Assembly: GCA_964627045.1 (NCBI GenBank)
Contig: CAZVIK010000117.1
Coordinates: 1 to 12,521 of the forward strand
DNA from: CAZVIK01 sp964627045
GTDB lineage: Bacteria > Acidobacteriota > Terriglobia > Bryobacterales > Bryobacteraceae
Direction of reading: 5' to 3'
DNA: 12,521 bases
The position numbers were made by a program, and so were the translations under genes. Position 1 is the stretch's first letter. Every line of letters begins with the position of its first letter. Below the pieces are notes generated by a model. That model was not told where the DNA came from and ran no database searches. It saw only the letters and a list, made by a program, of their open reading frames with translations. Below, in pieces: positions 5,525-12,521 of the stretch.

Positions 5525-6247
5525 GGAACGGTTCTGGAGCACCTGGCAGGCTTCCCCGCCGGGGTCGCCCAGGCACGTGACAACAATCGACGCCTTGGAG
5601 AAGTCCTCTTCCCGCGTGTAGCCGCTCACCGTCACCACGCACCGCATCCCCGCAGCCGCGGCGGCTTCCATGCCGTTGTTGGAGTCTTCCACCACCACGC
5701 AAGCTTCGGGCGGGATCCCCAACTTCTCGGAAGCCATGATGTAGATGTCCGGCGCTGGTTTCTTCGCCTTCACCACGTCGCCCGCCAGCACCAGCGAGAA
5801 ACGCCTGGCGGTTTCTTCGCCCATGGCGTGGACCAACACGGAGTTCACCGATTCCAGCGCCGAAGTGGAGGCCACGGCCAGCGTCCAGCCCTGCGCCAGC
5901 GCCTCTTCGGAGAGGCGCTTCACGCCCGGGCGCGGCGGGATCTTCCCCGACGCGATGATCTCTTTATAGATCGCGCTCTTGCGCTTGTGCCACGCGGCAA
6001 TCGTCGCGGCCCGCTCGGCCTCGCCCGCCGGGCACCCCGGCCAGGCTTTCAAAAATTCCGGCTCGCCGAACAGGCTGCTCATGCGCTCCTTGCCGCCGCC
6101 GATCTTCAGCTTCCGTCCATATTCTTCGACGGACCACTGCCAGGGTACGCCCAGTTCCCGCCACATCTGGTTGAACGCCGGAAGGTGGCCGAACTGTTCG
6201 GTGTCGCCCAGCACGCCGTCGCAATCGAAGATGAGCGCCTTCTTCAT
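5465..6247 (-). CDS. HAD-superfamily phosphatase, CbbY/At4g39970-like
   Basis: This is a 260-residue subfamily IA haloacid dehalogenase-type hydrolase, expected to dephosphorylate a small sugar phosphate. Motif I is IFDCDGVLGDTE (6-17; nucleophile Asp8, acid/base Asp10), motif II VASTSA (125-130; Ser127-Thr128), motif III AKKPAPD (161-167; Lys163), and motif IV VVVEDSNNG (184-192; Glu187-Asp188). The helical cap between residues 15 and 90, with WHKRKSAIYKEII (86-98), resembles plant At4g39970 and CbbY, the xylulose-1,5-bisphosphate phosphatase; this comparison is from recalled family sequence. Its ATG overlaps the upstream aldolase stop as ATGA, so it is the last gene of the four-gene operon. 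Its final 19 codons are duplicated at 3168-3227 across the R-M cassette and may be foreign. The actual substrate is unknown; the operon suggests a phosphorylated sugar or cleavage product. Confidence 0.9.
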   Translation of the reverse strand: MKKALIFDCDGVLGDTEQFGHLPAFNQMWRELGVPWQWSVEEYGRKLKIGGGKERMSSLFGEPEFLKAWPGCPAGEAERAATIAAWHKRKSAIYKEIIASGKIPPRPGVKRLSEEALAQGWTLAVASTSALESVNSVLVHAMGEETARRFSLVLAGDVVKAKKPAPDIYIMASEKLGIPPEACVVVEDSNNGMEAAAAAGMRCVVTVSGYTREEDFSKASIVVTCLGDPGGEACQVLQNRSAARPGTCFTAADLEAVLRG

Positions 6248-7098
6248 GCCGCTTTGCCCTCGCTTTCGAAGATCCGCATGAACGACGCCACCTGCTCCAC
6301 CAGGCCTTTCTTCACCGCCCCGATGAGTTTCAGCGGGTCGTACTCGGTGGGCTTCGCCGCCAGGTAGTTCCGGAAGCCGTCGGCGTAGGTGATCTTCAGT
6401 TGGGTCGAGATGTTGATCTTGGGCGCTCCGCGGCGGATCAGCTCCTTGAACGTATCTTCGGACAACCCGGTGCCGCCGTGAATCACCAGGGGGACCGATT
6501 CGGCCGCCAGAATCTCGCTGATGCGCTTGAAATTGATCTTGGGCGTGCCCTTGTACAACCCGTGCGCGGTGCCGATGGCCGGCGCGAAGCTGTCGATGCC
6601 GGTTTCGCGTATGAAGGCCACGGCCTTGTCCAGCGCCACGATGGGCCCCCCGTATTCGTCCCCCACGCCGTCCTCGACGCCCTGGACCGCTTCCAGTTCG
6701 CCCTCCACCGCCGCGCCGTAGGAGTGGGCCAGCTTCACCACCTCCTTGGTCTGCGCCATGTTGTCTTCGTAGGTGAGCTTGGAAGCGTCAAACAGCACCG
6801 AGTTCCACCCGGCCTTGAGGCACTCTTCAATCACCGCGCGGTCCGGGCAATGATCCAGGTGCAGGGTGGCGGGCACCGGAACCCGGCCGGCCATCTCCTG
6901 GAACATCACCTGAATGAGCTTCGCGCCCATCACCTTGACGGTCTTCACCGACACCTGCACGATGACCGGCGAGCGCGTCTCGGCCGCCGCCGTGAGCACG
7001 GCGTCCATCGTGATCCAGTCCACGATGTTGAACGCCCCCACACCGTACTGGTTTCCAAACGCGTGGCTCAGGATTCGCTGCATCGGTACCACTGGCAT
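6244..7098 (-). CDS. Class II (metal-dependent) aldolase, Fba/KbaY/GatY family
   Basis: The protein is 284 residues, a zinc-dependent TIM-barrel aldolase that would cleave a ketose (bis)phosphate to dihydroxyacetone phosphate and an aldehyde. Catalytic and metal residues are present: HLDHCPD (80-86; Asp82 and zinc ligand His83), VEGELEAVQG (131-140; Glu134), IGTAHGLYKG (175-184; His179), and IHGGTGLSED (206-215; His207). INIST (228-232) ends the phosphate-binding part. HGGTGL is a slight change from the usual HGGSG. The start at 7098 is chosen because AGGGGG ends 6 nt before it on the minus strand, overlapping the kinase stop TAG; the longer frame from 7152 would lie inside the kinase gene and lacks homology. 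Ten bases separate it from the kinase. It is unlikely to be the glycolytic enzyme, since it sits with a sugar kinase, a second aldolase and a phosphatase. Stereospecificity cannot be inferred. Confidence 0.9.
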   Translation of the reverse strand: MPVVPMQRILSHAFGNQYGVGAFNIVDWITMDAVLTAAAETRSPVIVQVSVKTVKVMGAKLIQVMFQEMAGRVPVPATLHLDHCPDRAVIEECLKAGWNSVLFDASKLTYEDNMAQTKEVVKLAHSYGAAVEGELEAVQGVEDGVGDEYGGPIVALDKAVAFIRETGIDSFAPAIGTAHGLYKGTPKINFKRISEILAAESVPLVIHGGTGLSEDTFKELIRRGAPKINISTQLKITYADGFRNYLAAKPTEYDPLKLIGAVKKGLVEQVASFMRIFESEGKAA

Positions 7099-7108
7099 AA
7101 CGCACCCC

Positions 7109-8470
7109 CTAACACTGCGACTGATAAATCCGGCCCAGCATCGCCGCCCCAAGCAGCGACGACTGGTCTTGGTATTCGTACTCGAAATCCCCCGTCCAAC
7201 GGCGCTTGACGTCGAGATACCCGCGGATCTTGGCGCCGCCGCCCGTCGTGATGACCTTGCGTCCCAACTTCACCATGCGGCCCACCTCGCGCAGGTGATC
7301 GCCGTGATAGACCGCGTTGCCACGAATCAGGCCGAGCAGCATGTCCTCGCGCGTGGTCTCCAGCGTGACGCCCCCGAAGCTGGCCTTCTTCTGCTCCAGC
7401 GAATAGCGGCTGCCGCCGAGGTAGGGAACGTACTCGGGAAGCTGGGCTTCCTTCCTCTCGACATCGGCGCGGCCGAAGAAGCCCTCCAGCACGCGCGGGA
7501 TGTACTCATCGTAGAACCGGCCCACGGTCATATCCGGGCAGAAGACCGAGTGGAACCACTCCAGGGCCTTGCCTCCCGTGTTCAGAACGAAAAACGTCAC
7601 CCAGCGGTCCGGCAGCACGTGGCAGCGGATGTTGAAGCTTGGCGAATAGACGGGCTTGTCCACCCACACGCTGGTGATGTCGCAGGTGCCGCAGACGTTG
7701 TTGATCATGCCGGGATCGGTGTGCCCGCCCGAATACGCCGCCAGCACCGCGTCGTTGCCGCCGCACAACACCACCGTGTCCTCCGGCAGCCCGAGCTCCG
7801 CAGCAACGCCGGGCAAGATCCGGCCCGCGGGTGCATAGGAATGCAGCAGCGGCGGCAGTTTCGACTCGGGGATGCCCGCGCCCCCCAGCACGTCGCGATT
7901 CCAGGTGAGGTCGTTGGCCGCCGTGTTGTAGAGGCCCGTGATCGAGACCGTCGATGGATCGATCGCCCAGTTTCCGGTGAGCCGCTTGACCATGTAAGTG
8001 TTGCAGTGGCCGAACTTCTCCGCCGCGCGGAACACCTCCGGCTGATGGTCGCGAATCCACAGAATCGAACACAGCGACGAGCCGCCCGATACCGGCAGGT
8101 TGCAGGTCTCGCGCAGAAACTTCTCCTCGCCCACTTTGGCGCGGATCTCGCGCGCCTGCTGGTGCGAGCGCCCGTCGAAGAATAGAATGGCGGGCCCGAG
8201 CGCCGCCCCGTCGGCCGCCATCGGTGTCAGGCCCGGTGTGGTCACCGAGAGCGTCAGCACCCCAACTCGGGCCAAGTGCGGCCGGACTTCTTCGCAGCAC
8301 TCGCCGAGCGCCCGCCACCATTTCTCCGGTTCGATGTCGGCCTTGCCCTGGTCGTAAACGTTGACGTCGTAGTTCCGGCTGGCCTCGCACTTCTTCTCCA
8401 GATCCGGCGAAAACACACCCAGCTTGAATGCCGTGGTCCCTACATCGAGGCTGAGTATGTCGCGTTTCAT
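7109..8470 (-). CDS. FGGY-family carbohydrate kinase
   Basis: This 453-residue protein uses ATP to phosphorylate a sugar or polyol in the cytoplasm. The N-terminal ASKHA phosphate loop is SLDVGTTAFKLGVF (7-20). DGRS (99-102) is the sugar-site segment, and CGGNDAVLAAYSGG (236-249) holds the probable catalytic base Asp240. The C-terminal adenosine motif is TTGGGAKIRGYLDV (408-421), followed by a family-typical end SSLLGAAMLG (437-446). It resembles xylulokinase-type members in layout, but the substrate-specific residues cannot be assigned here. The length is a little short of the usual 480-520. Its ATG overlaps the HOGA-like aldolase stop as ATGA (8467-8470), and the class II aldolase follows after 10 nt. 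The pairing suggests that the kinase makes the phosphorylated ketose the aldolase cleaves. Confidence 0.9.
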   Translation of the reverse strand: MKRDILSLDVGTTAFKLGVFSPDLEKKCEASRNYDVNVYDQGKADIEPEKWWRALGECCEEVRPHLARVGVLTLSVTTPGLTPMAADGAALGPAILFFDGRSHQQAREIRAKVGEEKFLRETCNLPVSGGSSLCSILWIRDHQPEVFRAAEKFGHCNTYMVKRLTGNWAIDPSTVSITGLYNTAANDLTWNRDVLGGAGIPESKLPPLLHSYAPAGRILPGVAAELGLPEDTVVLCGGNDAVLAAYSGGHTDPGMINNVCGTCDITSVWVDKPVYSPSFNIRCHVLPDRWVTFFVLNTGGKALEWFHSVFCPDMTVGRFYDEYIPRVLEGFFGRADVERKEAQLPEYVPYLGGSRYSLEQKKASFGGVTLETTREDMLLGLIRGNAVYHGDHLREVGRMVKLGRKVITTGGGAKIRGYLDVKRRWTGDFEYEYQDQSSLLGAAMLGRIYQSQC

Positions 8471-9384
8471 GCGAGCAGGCCTTCGGCCGCGAGCGTCTGG
8501 CGCAGCCTTTCCACTTCATCGGCGGGCAACGGCAGCAGCGGCCGCCGCGGAATCCCGCCGCGCAACCCCGCCAGGTTCATGGCCGCCTTCACGCCGGAGA
8601 CTCCGAACTTCCCGGCGATGGCGTTGTTGATGCGCGTCACGCGCTCCTGCATCGGCACGCCGCGCGCCTCGTCCCGCGCCTGCCCGTAACGGAACAACTC
8701 CAGCACGAACGCCGGAAACGTGTTCGCCAGGGAGACCGTGCCGCCAACCGAGCCGCCCATCATCGCCGGAAACAAAAAGTTCGCCGACCCGGCCAGCACA
8801 TGGAATTCCGGCGATTCAAACCGCAGGAAGTTCTCGATCCCGCTCGCCGCGCTGTCCTTCATCCCGGCGATGTGCGGGTGCGCCGCCAGCCGTCCCACCA
8901 GTTCCGGCGTCACCGTCACCCCGCAGAAGCCTGGCGCGTTGTATATCAGGATGGGAACGGGCGACCCGTCGGCCACCGTGGTGAAGTACCGGTACAGCAC
9001 CTCCTCGGTCATCTGTTTCTTGAAGTAGCCGGGGCTGAGTACCAGGCCAAAGTCCGCGCCCAGGTCCGCCGCCTCCTTCAGAAACCGCTCCGTGTCGCGC
9101 TGTGCGTCGTAAGTGGCCCCGGCGATTACCACCTGTCCGCGGTCCTTGCACCGGACGATCGTCGCCAGCACGCGCGCCTTTTCTTCCTCCGTGAGGCTGC
9201 GGTTCTCGCCGTTCGACCCCAGCGCCAGATAGCCAAGGATGCCGCTCGCCGCGTAGCGCTCCAGGTTGAATTCGAGCGCGGCGAGGTCCAGATCTTCGTG
9301 TTCGTCGAACGGCGTCGAGATCGGCGCGAAAACACCGGCCATCTTCGCCGCAAGTTCGTTCGCGTTGCCAGTAACGTGCGACAT
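8467..9384 (-). CDS. DapA-family class I aldolase, HOGA-like
   Basis: This 305-residue TIM-barrel lyase acts through a Schiff base on 2-oxo acids. The Schiff-base lysine is Lys176 in IAGMKDS (172-178) and the catalytic tyrosine is Tyr148 in IYNAPG. The substrate loop is GSNGE (56-60), where true dihydrodipicolinate synthase has GTTGE. Together with VLAGSANFLFPAMMGGSVGG (196-215), this points to the 4-hydroxy-2-oxoglutarate aldolase (HOGA1) type and away from lysine synthesis; the comparison is from recalled family sequence. It is the first gene of the four-gene carbohydrate operon. The start at 9384 is preferred over the far upstream frame from 9546, which would run into recG; a later ATG at 9342 (MAGVFAPIST) is also possible. 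It is divergent from recG with 55 bp between the chosen starts. The likely product is pyruvate or glyoxylate from a hydroxy-oxo acid. Confidence 0.9.
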   Translation of the reverse strand: MSHVTGNANELAAKMAGVFAPISTPFDEHEDLDLAALEFNLERYAASGILGYLALGSNGENRSLTEEEKARVLATIVRCKDRGQVVIAGATYDAQRDTERFLKEAADLGADFGLVLSPGYFKKQMTEEVLYRYFTTVADGSPVPILIYNAPGFCGVTVTPELVGRLAAHPHIAGMKDSAASGIENFLRFESPEFHVLAGSANFLFPAMMGGSVGGTVSLANTFPAFVLELFRYGQARDEARGVPMQERVTRINNAIAGKFGVSGVKAAMNLAGLRGGIPRRPLLPLPADEVERLRQTLAAEGLLA

Positions 9385-9397
9385 GCCCGGTGTCCAT

Positions 9398-9427
9398 TTT
9401 ATCCCGCACCGGAACGGCCAGTGTAAA
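9398..9427 (-). promoter_or_regulatory. Possible promoter of the aldolase-kinase-phosphatase operon
   Basis: Read on the minus strand, TTTACA (9427-9422, five of six to -35) is followed after 18 bases by GATAAA (9403-9398, four of six to -10), with TAAAAT (9401-9396) overlapping. This would start transcription near 9391, leaving only about seven untranslated bases before the ATG at 9384. No clear ribosome site precedes that ATG, which is consistent with an almost leaderless message but also with a later start. It lies in the 55-bp divergent gap that recG expression must share. Confidence 0.3.
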
Positions 9428-9439
9428 CTGAGGTTCTCG

Positions 9440-11536
9440 GTGAACCTCTCGACTCCGGTCATGTACGTGAAGGGCGTGGGGCCGGCGCGCGCCGCCGTGC
9501 TGGAAGCCAAGGGCATCCTCACGGTGGAAGACCTGCTGGCCCACACCCCCTTCCGCTACGAAGACCGCACCAACCTGAAGCCCATTGCGCAGCTTGCGCC
9601 CGGCGAGATGGCCACAGTCGTCGCCAGCGTCGAAACGGCGCGGGTGGCGGGCTTCCGCAGGCGTCAACTCGGGCTGTTCGAGGCCACCTTCGCCGACGGC
9701 TCCGGCCAGGAACTCGCCGCCAAGTGGTTTCATGCGGGCTATCTGGCCGACGTCCTCGCCGCCGGCCAGCGTGTCGCCCTCTACGGCAAGGTCGAATGGG
9801 ACGGCCGCGGCGGCGGGCTCTCCATGCTGCACCCGGAATTCGAGATCCTCTCGGGCGACGAGGACGCCGATTCCTCGCTGCACGTGGGCCGGATGGTCCC
9901 CATCTACGAGGCGGCGGGCAAGATCACCACCCGTGTCTTCCGCAAGCTCCTCCACAACGTGCTCGGCTCGCTCGGGGGCATCGACGACCCGCTTCCCGAA
10001 AGCCTGCGCCGCCGCCTGAAACTTCTGGACCGTTGGACGGCGCTCAACCAGATCCACTTTCCCGGGGAACAGGAGGACCTGCGCCTGCTCAACGCCTTCC
10101 GCAGCCCGGCGCAGTTCCGCCTGATCTTCGAGGAGTTCTTCTGGCTGGAATGCGGCCTGACGCTGAAGCGGCGCAGCGCGCGCAAGCAGGCCGGCATCGC
10201 CTTCACCCTCTCCGGCCGTGCGCGCGAGCAGATCAAACGCATGCTGCCTTTCAAGCCGACCGGCGCGCAGAAACGCGTCCTCAAGGATATCGCCGAGGAC
10301 ATGGCCGCGCCGCACCCCATGAACCGCCTGCTGCAAGGCGACGTCGGCAGCGGCAAGACGCTCGTGGCGGCCCAGGCGGCCATCATCGCCATCGAGAGCG
10401 GCTACCAGGTGGCCATGCTCGCACCCACCGAGATCCTGGCCTCGCAGCATCATTACTACCTCAAGAAGCTCTTCGCCCCGCTCGGCTACCAGGTGACGCT
10501 GATCACCGGTTCCACGCCGGAAAAAGAAAAGGTGCTGCTGAAGAGCGCCGTGGCGCGCGGCGCCGCGCAGGTCGTCGTCGGCACCCACGCGCTCCTGGAA
10601 GAAGACGTCGGATTCCACAAGCTCGGCCTGGCGGTCGTCGATGAGCAGCACCGCTTCGGCGTCATGCAAAAGCTCACCTTCCGCGAGAAGGGCCTGCGCC
10701 CTGACGTCCTGGTGATGACCGCCACACCCATCCCGCGCACTCTCGCCCTCACGCTCTACGGAGAACTCGATGTCTCCAGCCTCGACGAGTTGCCTCCCGG
10801 CCGCCGCCCCGTCATTACCAAGCACGTCGAGGGCGTTCGCGTGGAGTTGGTCTACAGCTTCCTGAAGCAACAGGTGGACCGCGGCCGGCAGGCCTACGTC
10901 GTTTACCCGGTCGTCGAGGAGTCGGAAACGCTGGCCGTGAAGGCAGCCACCAAGATGTACCGCCATCTCTCCGAGGAGGTCTTTCCGGGACTCCGCGTCG
11001 GGCTGCTGCACGGACGGCTCGCCTCGGACAAGAAGGAAGCCGTGATGGAGAGCTTCAAGCGCGGGGAAATCCAGATCCTGGTTTCGACCACGGTCATCGA
11101 GGTCGGCGTGGACGTGCCCAACGCCACCGTCATGGTGATTGAACAAGCCGAGCGATTCGGCCTTGCCCAATTGCACCAGCTTCGCGGCCGCGTCGGCCGC
11201 GGCGCCGAGCAGAGCTACTGCGTGCTGGTCACCGAGAAGATGAACCCCGTGGCGCAGGAGCGCATCCGCACGCTGGTCGATTCCACCGATGGCTTCTACA
11301 TCGCCGAGATGGACCTGAAGCTGCGCGGACCGGGCGAGTTCTTCGGAACCAAACAAAGCGGCCTGCCCGCGCTGCGCATCGCCAACCTCGTCCGCGATTC
11401 CGAAATCCTGGAACTCGCGCGCCACGAGGCGACGGCGTTCGTCTCCTCGCCGCCGTCGGAGGCGGAATTCCAGCGCGCCGTCGGATTCCTCCGCCATCAC
11501 TGGCAGCGGCGCTACGGCCTGGTGGAGGTGGCCTGA
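9440..11536 (+). CDS. recG: ATP-dependent DNA helicase RecG
   Basis: RecG is a superfamily 2 helicase that remodels stalled forks and branch-migrates recombination intermediates. The 698-residue length is normal. The N-terminus carries the wedge region with its helix-hairpin-helix start STPVMYVKGVGPARAAVL (4-21) and an OB-like fold from about 50 to 140. The helicase core has Walker A GDVGSGKT (300-307, Lys306), the DEQH box (401-404), and the TATPIPRT motif starting at 427. Later come STTVIEVGVDVPNA and QLRGRVGRG, and the C-terminal RecG-specific segment GPGEFFGTKQSG. A GTG start at 9440 is chosen: GAGG (9430-9433) lies 6 nt upstream and the product then begins in the family-typical place. 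The longer frame from 9266 runs back into the divergent aldolase gene. The stop overlaps the rsmD start by one base (TGATG), a frequent recG-rsmD pairing. Confidence 0.96.
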   Translation: MNLSTPVMYVKGVGPARAAVLEAKGILTVEDLLAHTPFRYEDRTNLKPIAQLAPGEMATVVASVETARVAGFRRRQLGLFEATFADGSGQELAAKWFHAGYLADVLAAGQRVALYGKVEWDGRGGGLSMLHPEFEILSGDEDADSSLHVGRMVPIYEAAGKITTRVFRKLLHNVLGSLGGIDDPLPESLRRRLKLLDRWTALNQIHFPGEQEDLRLLNAFRSPAQFRLIFEEFFWLECGLTLKRRSARKQAGIAFTLSGRAREQIKRMLPFKPTGAQKRVLKDIAEDMAAPHPMNRLLQGDVGSGKTLVAAQAAIIAIESGYQVAMLAPTEILASQHHYYLKKLFAPLGYQVTLITGSTPEKEKVLLKSAVARGAAQVVVGTHALLEEDVGFHKLGLAVVDEQHRFGVMQKLTFREKGLRPDVLVMTATPIPRTLALTLYGELDVSSLDELPPGRRPVITKHVEGVRVELVYSFLKQQVDRGRQAYVVYPVVEESETLAVKAATKMYRHLSEEVFPGLRVGLLHGRLASDKKEAVMESFKRGEIQILVSTTVIEVGVDVPNATVMVIEQAERFGLAQLHQLRGRVGRGAEQSYCVLVTEKMNPVAQERIRTLVDSTDGFYIAEMDLKLRGPGEFFGTKQSGLPALRIANLVRDSEILELARHEATAFVSSPPSEAEFQRAVGFLRHHWQRRYGLVEVA

Positions 11537-12069
11537 TGCGCGTGATCGGCGGGGAGTTCCGCAGCCGCAGGCTGAAAGCCCTTCCGGGTCTGGCCACGCG
11601 GCCCACGCCGGACCGCCTGCGTGAGTCGCTATTCAGCGTCCTGGCGCCGCGAATCGAGGGCTGCACGTTCCTGGACGCCTACGCGGGCAGCGGCGCCGTG
11701 GGCATCGAAGCGCTCAGCCGGGGCGCCGCCCGCGCCGTCTTCCTTGAACGCCACCGCCCGGCCGCCCGCCTCATCGAAGAGAACCTCCGCGCTCTCGGGG
11801 CCGAAGCCCGCGCCACGGTCCTCAGCGCCCCGGCTTTGAGGCACCTTGGCAAGATCGCTGCGGATATCGTCTTCCTGGACCCGCCCTACGACTTGGAATC
11901 CGAATACGCCCAGGCTCTGCGCCGGCTTGGCGAAGCTCCGCCCGCCCTGGTCATCGCCCAGCACTCCGCCCGCCTGCGCCTGCAAGAGGAATACGGGCAA
12001 CTCCGCCTCAACCGCACGCTCAAGCAGGGCGACAACGTGCTCAGCTTCTTTGCCGTATCTGAGCCCTAA
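11536..12069 (+). CDS. rsmD: 16S rRNA (guanine(966)-N(2))-methyltransferase RsmD
   Basis: RsmD methylates G966 of 16S rRNA on the small ribosomal subunit, using SAM. The 177-residue protein has the RsmD signature at the start, RVIGGEFRSRRLKAL (2-16), then RPTPDRLRESLFSVL (22-36), SAM motif I FLDAYAGSGAVGIEALSRGA (45-64), and the N6/N2-type catalytic motif DPPY at 115-118. Most relatives have FLDLFAGSG in motif I; the Ala-Tyr here is a mild variation. The start codon overlaps the recG stop by one base, and GGAGG at 11524-11528 provides a ribosome site 7 nt away inside recG. The common third partner coaD does not follow; instead a convergent gene overlaps the last 29 bp. Confidence 0.95.
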   Translation: MRVIGGEFRSRRLKALPGLATRPTPDRLRESLFSVLAPRIEGCTFLDAYAGSGAVGIEALSRGAARAVFLERHRPAARLIEENLRALGAEARATVLSAPALRHLGKIAADIVFLDPPYDLESEYAQALRRLGEAPPALVIAQHSARLRLQEEYGQLRLNRTLKQGDNVLSFFAVSEP

Positions 12070-12406
12070 AGATCCAGCCCGCCAGAAACAGCACCCCCAG
12101 CAGGATCGGCACGCCCGTCAGCGTCAGATAGACGCTCCAGTGGAACCGAAGCCGGGTCAAATACATGTACCACAGGCCCAAGGCCGGGAAGATGATCGCC
12201 CCCACCCATTCCCAGCGCCAGGTGACGGCCAACACCGCCACCAGAAGGTACACCGGGATCAGGTGAATGAGGAACGCGACGATCTGGCGCCACACCGGCT
12301 GTCCCCCTCCGAAGGAATCCAGCGCGAACACGCTTACGAACAGCGCAAGTAGAATGCAGACCACCCTTGGGGTCCAGAACAGGATTCTGCGAACGGGTTC
12401 GGTCAT
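12041..12406 (-). CDS. Small four-helix membrane protein, DUF7670-like
   Basis: This 121-residue hydrophobic protein has four predicted transmembrane segments at about 12-30, 42-62, 66-83 and 91-112. Conserved-looking polar points are FALDSFGGG after helix 1, FLIHLIPVY in helix 2, TWRWEWVGA between helices 2 and 3, and RFHWSVYL before helix 4. This layout resembles a widespread uncharacterised family I know as DUF7670; function is unknown. An ATG at 12406 is preferred over one at 12421, because GGAGG (12419-12415 on the minus strand) lies 8 nt before it. Its last 29 bases overlap the end of rsmD tail-to-tail, so the two stops lie within each other's genes and no separate terminator fits between them. 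Confidence 0.8.
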   Translation of the reverse strand: MTEPVRRILFWTPRVVCILLALFVSVFALDSFGGGQPVWRQIVAFLIHLIPVYLLVAVLAVTWRWEWVGAIIFPALGLWYMYLTRLRFHWSVYLTLTGVPILLGVLFLAGWIFRAQIRQRS

Positions 12407-12474
12407 GAGAATGTCCTCCATCGCCCGCCATTCTGCGGCAGAAGTGGCGCGAAAGGAGCTTCGGAAAGCCTGAT

Positions 12475-12521
12475 TTAGCGTTTCGCGCGGTTTTCGGCCA
12501 GTTTCCGCCCCACTTCGGCCG
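12475..12521 (-). CDS. C-terminal end of an unidentified minus-strand gene
   Basis: One minus-strand frame is open from the window edge to a TAA at 12475 and reads AEVGRKLAENRAKR at the C-terminus, a charged helical tail that looks like real protein. The stop lies 68 bp before the membrane protein start at 12406, so the two may form a transcription unit. With about 15 codons visible the gene cannot be identified, and the open frame could be chance. Confidence 0.3.
   Translation of the reverse strand, partial: AEVGRKLAENRAKR

Noticed and set aside
5417..6367. 316-codon plus-strand open frame opposite the HAD gene
   Set aside because: Arg/His-rich shadow of the HAD gene and the aldolase start; no family resemblance.
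7099..7152. N-terminal extension of the class II aldolase
   Set aside because: The extra 18 codons lie within the kinase gene; ATG at 7098 has an AGGGGG site at ideal spacing.
6914..8185. 423-codon plus-strand open frame opposite the kinase and class II aldolase
   Set aside because: Histidine- and arginine-rich shadow of the kinase gene, no motif and no ribosome site; the opposite strand encodes clear enzymes.
9266..9439. Upstream extension of RecG
   Set aside because: It reads antisense through the start of the divergent aldolase gene and has no homology, while GTG at 9440 has a well-spaced GAGG.
8816..11500. 894-codon open frame on the minus strand across recG and part of the aldolase gene
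   Set aside because: It is an antisense shadow produced by high GC in the third codon positions of recG; its composition is rich in Arg, Gly, Glu and Asp with no recognisable domain, and it covers two well-supported genes.
1..12521. CRISPR arrays, tRNA, rRNA or insertion sequences
   Set aside because: No regularly spaced repeats, no cloverleaf or rRNA-like sequence, and no transposase or integrase frame were seen on reading both strands.

Overview
The window is high-GC bacterial chromosome, with sampled 60-base lines near 75% GC in the housekeeping genes. Genes are densely packed, with many 1-4 base start/stop overlaps. The gene set (a GldA/GldF-like ABC exporter, FabI, RecG-RsmD, an exported class I methyltransferase and an FGGY kinase/aldolase operon) fits a heterotroph such as an Acidobacteriota member. 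That placement is inference; no rRNA or other phylogenetic marker is present.

Layout. At 1-1644 (minus) is an ABC-2 exporter pair, with the ATPase ahead of a permease that runs off the left edge, behind a good sigma70-type promoter at 1694-1723. At 1744-2508 (minus) is fabI. It is divergent from 2604-3158 (plus), a FAM173-like methyltransferase carrying a signal peptide. At 3310-5414 (plus) is a compact restriction-modification cassette: a C5-cytosine methyltransferase, an HNH endonuclease and a Vsr mismatch endonuclease. At 5465-9384 (minus) is a tightly coupled four-gene carbohydrate operon, in transcription order a HOGA/DapA-like aldolase, an FGGY kinase, a class II aldolase and a HAD phosphatase. 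Divergent from it are recG and rsmD (9440-12069, plus). A small four-helix membrane protein lies tail-to-tail with rsmD, and the last codons of another minus-strand gene end at 12475.

The most notable structure is the insertion footprint of the R-M cassette. The last 60 bp of the HAD gene (5465-5524, including its stop) occurs a second time at 3168-3227 in the same orientation. The two copies match at 53 of 60 positions and the homology stops abruptly at 3227/3228. The cassette therefore appears to have entered the 3' end of the HAD gene, supplied a slightly different replacement 3' end, and left the old tail on its far side. The cassette has lower GC (50-55% in sampled lines) than its flanks, and no integrase or transposase is visible.

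How the genes work together. The methyltransferase would mark a cytosine in an unknown site, the HNH nuclease would cut unmethylated DNA, and Vsr would initiate repair of T:G mismatches left by deamination of the methylcytosine. Vsr homology begins upstream of any ATG, GTG or TTG, and two residues next to its active site differ from E. coli Vsr. A 19-bp dyad lies over the presumed -10 box of the cassette. The carbohydrate operon suggests phosphorylation of a ketose, aldol cleavage and phosphatase and oxo-acid aldolase steps, but the substrate cannot be read from sequence.
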